Shown here in pieces: positions 40,091 through 43,648 of a stretch of DNA of 43,648 bases (position 1 is its first letter; every line of letters begins with the position of its first letter). The notes beneath the pieces are model-generated. The model saw only the letters and a program-made list of their open reading frames with translations. It was not told where the DNA came from and made no database searches. Source of the DNA: Ceratorhiza oryzae-sativae (Eukaryota > Basidiomycota > Agaricomycetes > Cantharellales > Ceratobasidiaceae); NCBI GenBank assembly GCA_030998015.1, contig JARWMV010000120.1:1-43648 (forward strand), read 5' to 3'. The translations under genes and the position numbers were made by a program.

Positions 40091-40262
40091 CCGCCGGCGT
40101 TAGAGGGAATCCTAAAGATTCCCTCGTAGAAAATGACGACCGTTCGTCATTTTCAGCCGGCGGCTAAATATCGATATTATGCCGCGCACTAGCAATCGCA
40201 AACGGTTGCGATTGCTCACGTTGGTTGGTGGGACAAGTCCCACCAGCAACTAACGCGCGCGG
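40091..40262 (-). mobile_element. F1 element at the HEG-F break
   Basis: Mirror of 14040-14211. Confidence 0.9.
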
Positions 40263-40788
40263 GCCTTCGCAAAGCACCGATTCTTGACCCCCGATTTGCG
40301 CCAAATCGGACTCTTCCCTTACAGGCCCCCGCTAATCGATACCCCTGCCAAGACGTGCGCTAAAGCGCAGTTCTCTAGGCAGGGTGTAGATTTGCCTTCG
40401 CAAATCATCGATTAGTGGGAGCCCTCCGCGCTTAGGCCGCCCTGCGGGCGATCAAAGAGCGCGGAGGGGAAGAGGTTCCCTAGCAGCGTGTACTTGTACA
40501 CGCTGACGACAGGGTTAGGGTAGGAGATCTCAGCGCTTAGGCCGCCCTTCGGGCGATAAAAGAGCGCGTTAGAAAGAAGAAGTAAACTCCCCTGCAAAAA
40601 GCCTAGGTACAATTAATTATACCTAGGACTTTTTGCCGGTAGATCGCTAAAGCGGCCGTGGGCGGCAGGGGACTCCTAAGGATGCCCCTCAAACAATGCA
40701 GCGTAGCTGCACATGTTTGGGGGGCAGTAGGCGGGCGTTTGATTTATATCCTCTGCTAACTTCTATCCTCGCCCCTACAAATTGATGT
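40263..40788. repeat. Cluster of F5, F6, F4, F8 and CAAAAAG hairpins
   Basis: F5/F6 at 40330-40412, F4 at 40424-40468, F8 (GCAGCGTGTACTTGTACACG) at 40483-40515, F4 again at 40530-40570 with a piece of HEG-F sequence (AGAAAGAAGAAGTAA), a CTAGGTACAATTAATTATAC hairpin at 40594-40632 and an F3-like stem at 40683-40727. Mirror 13514-14039. Confidence 0.6.
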
Positions 40789-41010
40789 CCGCCGGCGTTA
40801 GAGGGAATCCTCAGATGAGGTAGCCTTGACCATGAGTCTCATGGTCCAGGCTACCTCCCATAAAGATTCCCTCGTAGAAAATGACGACCGTTCGTCATTT
40901 TCAGCCGGCGGCTAAATATCGATATTATGCCGCGCACTAGCAATCGCAAACGGTTGCGATTGCTCACGTTGGTTGGTGGGACAAGTCCCACCAGCAACTA
41001 ACGCGCGCGG
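40789..41010 (-). mobile_element. F1 element, 222-base form
   Basis: Mirror of 13292-13513. Confidence 0.9.
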
Positions 41011-41394
41011 GCCTACGCAAAGCATCACCCCGCTAATCGATACCCCTGCCAAGACGTGCGCTAAAGCGCAGTTCTCTAGGCAGGGTGTAGATTTGCCTTC
41101 GCAAATCATCGATTAGTTGAGCCCTCCGCGCTTAGGCCGCCCTGCGGGCGATCAAAGAGCGCGGAGGGATTTGTAAGGAGCGTTCAGCGCTTAGGCCGCG
41201 CCTAAAGGCGCGATCAAAGAGCGTTAGAGAAATAGCTTTTTGACCCGAGCACGCCTGCGAACGCCCTGGCTTAAGCCAAGGCGGCCCTGGCGTGCGCGCG
41301 GCGTCTGATTCCGTCGGAATCAGACGCCGGCCGCGCTGGCGCCACAAGTTTTGTGGCGCGCATTGCAATCATTGGGGGTCACCGGCGACGGATT
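41011..41394. repeat. F5, F6, F4 and F2-type repeats
   Basis: Same cluster as 9132-9345, followed by an F2 stem (41243-41300), CGTCTGATTCCGTCGGAATC and a GGCGCCACAAG repeat. Open frames here are palindrome by-products. Mirror 12908-13291. Confidence 0.6.
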
Positions 41395-41562
41395 GTTTAA
41401 ATAGACCCTTAGAAGCTGAAACATTAGAATCAGTCACATCTATCTACGGTGCGTTACTTGAATTAATTTTAACTCCTGTAATTAAATACACAAGCATAGT
41501 TTTACCAAACCCATGGTGGATCGTAGGATTTGTGAGCTTTAATACTATTTTAGTAAATTAAT
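41395..41562 (+). pseudogene. Truncated LAGLIDADG_1 fragment
   Basis: Reads LNRPLEAETLESVTSIYGAL then LILTPVIKYTSIVLPNPWW and IVGFVSFNTILVN with TAA. It is a paralogue of NRPLEPETLNSITGIYG in the nad6-linked HEG, and stops just after the start of the second motif. The acidic catalytic part of the motif is gone. Confidence 0.65.
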
Positions 41563-41585
41563 GTGCGGAGAATAAAATAAAAGAG

Positions 41586-41680
41586 ATGAAAACAACAATA
41601 ATGCTTTTTGCTTGTAACATTGTAAATATGTTAGCCAATGTGCTACCTTCTCTTCGAATATCTCCTCTATTATTACCCTC
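41586..41680 (+). other. Small unidentified frame, possibly a gene start
   Basis: Starts MKTTIMLFACNIVNMLANVL and is cut by a GC repeat at about 41680. TCTTCGAATAT at 41648-41663 is also seen at the HEG-A/HEG-B junction (32081-32092). Family not recognised. Mirror 12622-12716. Confidence 0.3.
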
Positions 41681-42182
41681 GAGAATCGATGTAGATTTGC
41701 CAGGGCAAATCATCGATTCTCGGCGAGGTATTGCGAGGTACCCTGGAACTTTAAGTTCCAGGGTACCTCGGAATCAGACGCCCGCCGCGCTGGGGACGAC
41801 CGAATGCACCTTTACGGTGGTTTTGGGCCCTAGTGCCCCCCAAACATGTGCAGCTACGCTGCATTGTTTGGGGGGCATCCACCCCCCAAATGAAGCAATT
41901 ACGGGGCCTCTAAAATAGCTTTGCTATTTTAAGTGGCCCCTAATTGCATCATTGGGGGTCTACGGGCATCCTCTAGCCCTCCGCGCTTAGGCCGCCCTGC
42001 GGGCGATCAAAGAGCGCGGAGGGGAAGAGGTTCCCTAGCAGCGTGTACTTGTACACGCTGACGACAGGGTTAGGGTAGGAGTTCTCTCTCTTCCCTTTCA
42101 GCTGCTCCCCAATGATTGCAATGCGCGCCACAAGACGAGCCCCCCGCTCAGGCCGCCCTTCGGGCGATCAAAGAGCGCGTTA
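41681..42182. repeat. Repeat cluster: F2-type, F3 pair, F4 and F8
   Basis: GAATCGATGTAGATTTGCC hairpin and GGTACC hairpin (41680-41785), two nested F3-type elements (41836-41965), F4 (41975-42022), F8 (42038-42075) and F4 (42140-42180). Mirror 12120-12621. Confidence 0.6.
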
Positions 42183-42471
42183 GAAAGAAGAAGTAACTCT
42201 TTTAGTTACTGTCTTAAATGATAAGTTCGGGTTAAAATGTTACTTAAACAAACCCGCGGCCATAAGGACTTTGATTCCGAGGTAGCCTGGAACCTCGGGG
42301 GTCCAGGCTACCTCGCAATACCTCTAGCTACTGGAGGCCGCGTATCCGCCGGCTCCCGGCGGGGTTATGTAATCATAATACCCGCTTATTCAATTTCTGT
42401 GTTACAAGAATTGTTGGCTACTGAGATGAACCCCATGATGAAATACAAAATTGGCTTAAATCCCCTCCTAG
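42183..42471 (+). pseudogene. C-terminal piece of a LAGLIDADG_2 HEG, probably HEG-F
   Basis: Reads VTLLVTVLNDKFGLKCYLNK, then a GC insert with CCGCGGCC and GAGGTAGCCTGG repeats (42254-42366), then GYVIIIPAYSISVLQELLAT and MMKYKIGLN. It supplies the part missing from HEG-F. An AGAAAGAAGAAGTAA border sequence in front seems to be the original coding sequence with one extra A. Confidence 0.7.
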
Positions 42472-42497
42472 CCAGAACTCCATATGCGAAAAGCAAC

Positions 42498-42610
42498 GGC
42501 CTCCCAATGCGTTACCAAGCCTGTAAGGCACGCCCTACGGGCCAGCGTATTGGGAGTGCCATTACCCCCCCAAACAATGCAGCATAGCTGCATCAGTTTG
42601 GGGGGTCAAC
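42498..42610. mobile_element. F3 element, 113-base form
   Basis: CAAC flanks both sides (42494-42497 and 42607-42610). Confidence 0.8.
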
Positions 42611-42708
42611 TGCCATTCATCATCACATGCCCCGAAGGGCCCGAAAGGGATGATGGCCCCAGAGGGAAAAATGCTAATGTAATTTTGAGATTTGAACAAG
42701 GAATTATT

Positions 42709-42958
42709 CATACCCCCGCTTAGGGTCAACCAGCATTGTATTTATATATAAATACATGCTGTTGACCCGTGGGTATGGTTATCGAGGCCGCGTTCGCGGC
42801 GAGGTATTGCGAGGTACCCTGGAACTTTCAGTTCCAGGGTACCTCGGAATCAGACGCCGCGCGCACGCCAGGGCCGCCTTGGCTTACATTGACCTTAAGG
42901 TCAATATGAGCCAAGCTTGCTTGGCTTAAGCCAAGGCGTTCGCAGGCGTGCACGGGTC
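42709..42958. repeat. F2a element in HEG-G
   Basis: Full form, joined to F1 at 42959. It includes TATTTATATATAAATA at about 42739-42754. Confidence 0.8.
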
Positions 42959-43130
42959 CCGCCGGCGTTAGAGGGAATCCTAAAGATTCCCTCGTAGAAA
43001 ATGACGACCGTTCGTCATTTTCAGCCGGCGGCTAAATATCGATATTATGCCGCGCACTAGCAATCGCAAACGGTTGCGATTGCTCACGTTGGTTGGTGGG
43101 ACAAGTCCCACCAGCAACTAACGCGCGCGG
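42959..43130 (-). mobile_element. F1 element joined to F2a in HEG-G
   Basis: Mirror of 11172-11343. Confidence 0.9.
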
Positions 43131-43318
43131 ACCTTTTTCATTTGTATGTTTTATACAAAAATTATTGCTTGTCAGCTCCAACAACCTCTAACCGATTGCC
43201 TGACATAAGAACAGGGTGTACAATCGGGTAAGTTTTAACACTATGGCATTACCTTGTTTTAATGAACTTTATTGTCTTTTTTATTCTGATAAGAAAAAAG
43301 TAATTCCCCTACCCTATC

Positions 43319-43446
43319 TCGTGTCAACTACTCTGAAGTTGTTGCACGTACGTGCAACAATTTCACGCTTGTAGAGGAGACGTCTGTGTGCGGCTTAAGC
43401 CGTACACAGACGGCTCCGAAGCTTGAGTCGAACCGTGGTTTAGCGT
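43319..43446. repeat. F7 palindrome
   Basis: GTTGCACGTACGTGCAAC, then CTTGTAGAGGAGACG, CGTCTGTGTGCGGCTTAAGC with its reverse, and GAAGCTTGAGTCGAACC. Similar units: 10861-10983, 18880-19000, 20065-20125, 23298-23390 and 23895-23985. Confidence 0.7.
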
Positions 43447-43618
43447 CCGCGCGCGTTAGTTGCTGGTGGGACTTGTCCCACCAACCAACGTGAGCAATCG
43501 CAACCGTTTGCGATTGCTAGTGCGCGGCATAATATCGATATTTAGCCGCCGGCTGAAAATGACGAACGGTCGTCATTTTCTACGAGGGAATCTTTAGGAT
43601 TCCCTCTAACGCCGGCGG
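43447..43618 (+). mobile_element. Last F1 element, followed by the F2 stem at the window end
   Basis: Mirror of 10684-10855. The remaining 30 bases are the first half of an F2 stem. Confidence 0.9.
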
Positions 43619-43648
43619 GACCCGTGCACGCCTGCGAACGCCTTGGCT

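Larger units (their letters stand above)
42661..43308 (+). pseudogene. LAGLIDADG_2 HEG-G fragment, right copy
   Basis: Reads REKNANVILRFEQGIIH; F2a plus F1 (42709-43130) interrupt; it resumes as LFHLYVLYKNYCLSAPTTSN and RLPDIRTG. The frame then shifts at about 43218, where relatives have GK(V/I)Y, and continues as VYNRVSFNTMALPCFNELYC and LFYSDKKKVIP. An F7 palindrome cuts it near 43309. The shift is a small deletion, not a GC element, so this copy is dead even with every insert removed. Confidence 0.72.
27172..43648 (-). repeat. Giant inverted repeat, right arm
   Basis: Mirror of the left arm, running to the last base of the window. Its outer end is therefore unseen. The last 30 bases are the start of an F2 stem (ACCCGTGCACGCC ... 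GCCTTGGCT). Confidence 0.95.

Noticed and set aside
10675..43620. CRISPR array, from many regularly repeated palindromes
   Set aside because: Spacing is irregular, repeats are long, occur in both orientations and insert into genes; the setting is mitochondrial.

Overview
The window looks like fungal mitochondrial DNA that has been heavily invaded by GC-rich hairpin elements. The evidence is an intact nad4L, an intact nad6 (present twice), one isolated cox1 exon between group I intron remnants, two tRNA genes (Asp GTC; Asn GTT, present twice) and many broken LAGLIDADG homing endonuclease genes (HEGs). Genes and intron remnants are AT-rich; the DNA between and inside them is GC-rich and palindromic. 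The LAGLIDADG load and hairpin elements recall early-diverging fungi such as Allomyces or chytrids, but the species cannot be fixed. Every conserved Trp position I could read uses TGG, so use of TGA as Trp is not shown.

Layout. Bases 1-4444 hold three HEG relics on the plus strand, the last in an intron that ends at the cox1 exon (4198-4339). Bases 4827-8030 hold minus-strand genes: a HEG (X), a recognisable group I intron core (6130-6394), a second HEG (Y) and nad4L. Bases 8031-10653 hold trnD and structured non-coding DNA cut by hairpin elements. From 10654 to the end the window is one inverted repeat: the left arm (10654-27131) is mirrored by the right arm (27172-43648) around a 40-base centre. 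To convert, right = 54302 - left (54303 close to the centre). Each arm carries nad6, trnN and about six HEG relics. I found a single one-base difference between the arms.

Mobile hairpins dominate. F1 is a 172-base multi-hairpin element (222 bases with a nested 50-base hairpin) found 32 times. F3 is an 79-113-base element with C-run/G-run ends, flanked by short direct repeats; taking out one copy plus one repeat exactly restores interrupted HEG reading frames at several sites. F2 is a palindromic element whose stem lies at the centre of the giant inverted repeat and again at the window end. Further families (F4-F9) form nested clusters.

The main points for follow-up are: F3 as a hairpin transposon with target duplication, F1 as a second family without one, HEGs inserted in HEGs, in-frame TGA junctions between genes and HEGs, and the giant palindrome whose centre shows a fold-back signature (either a real mitochondrial chromosome form or an amplification or assembly artefact).
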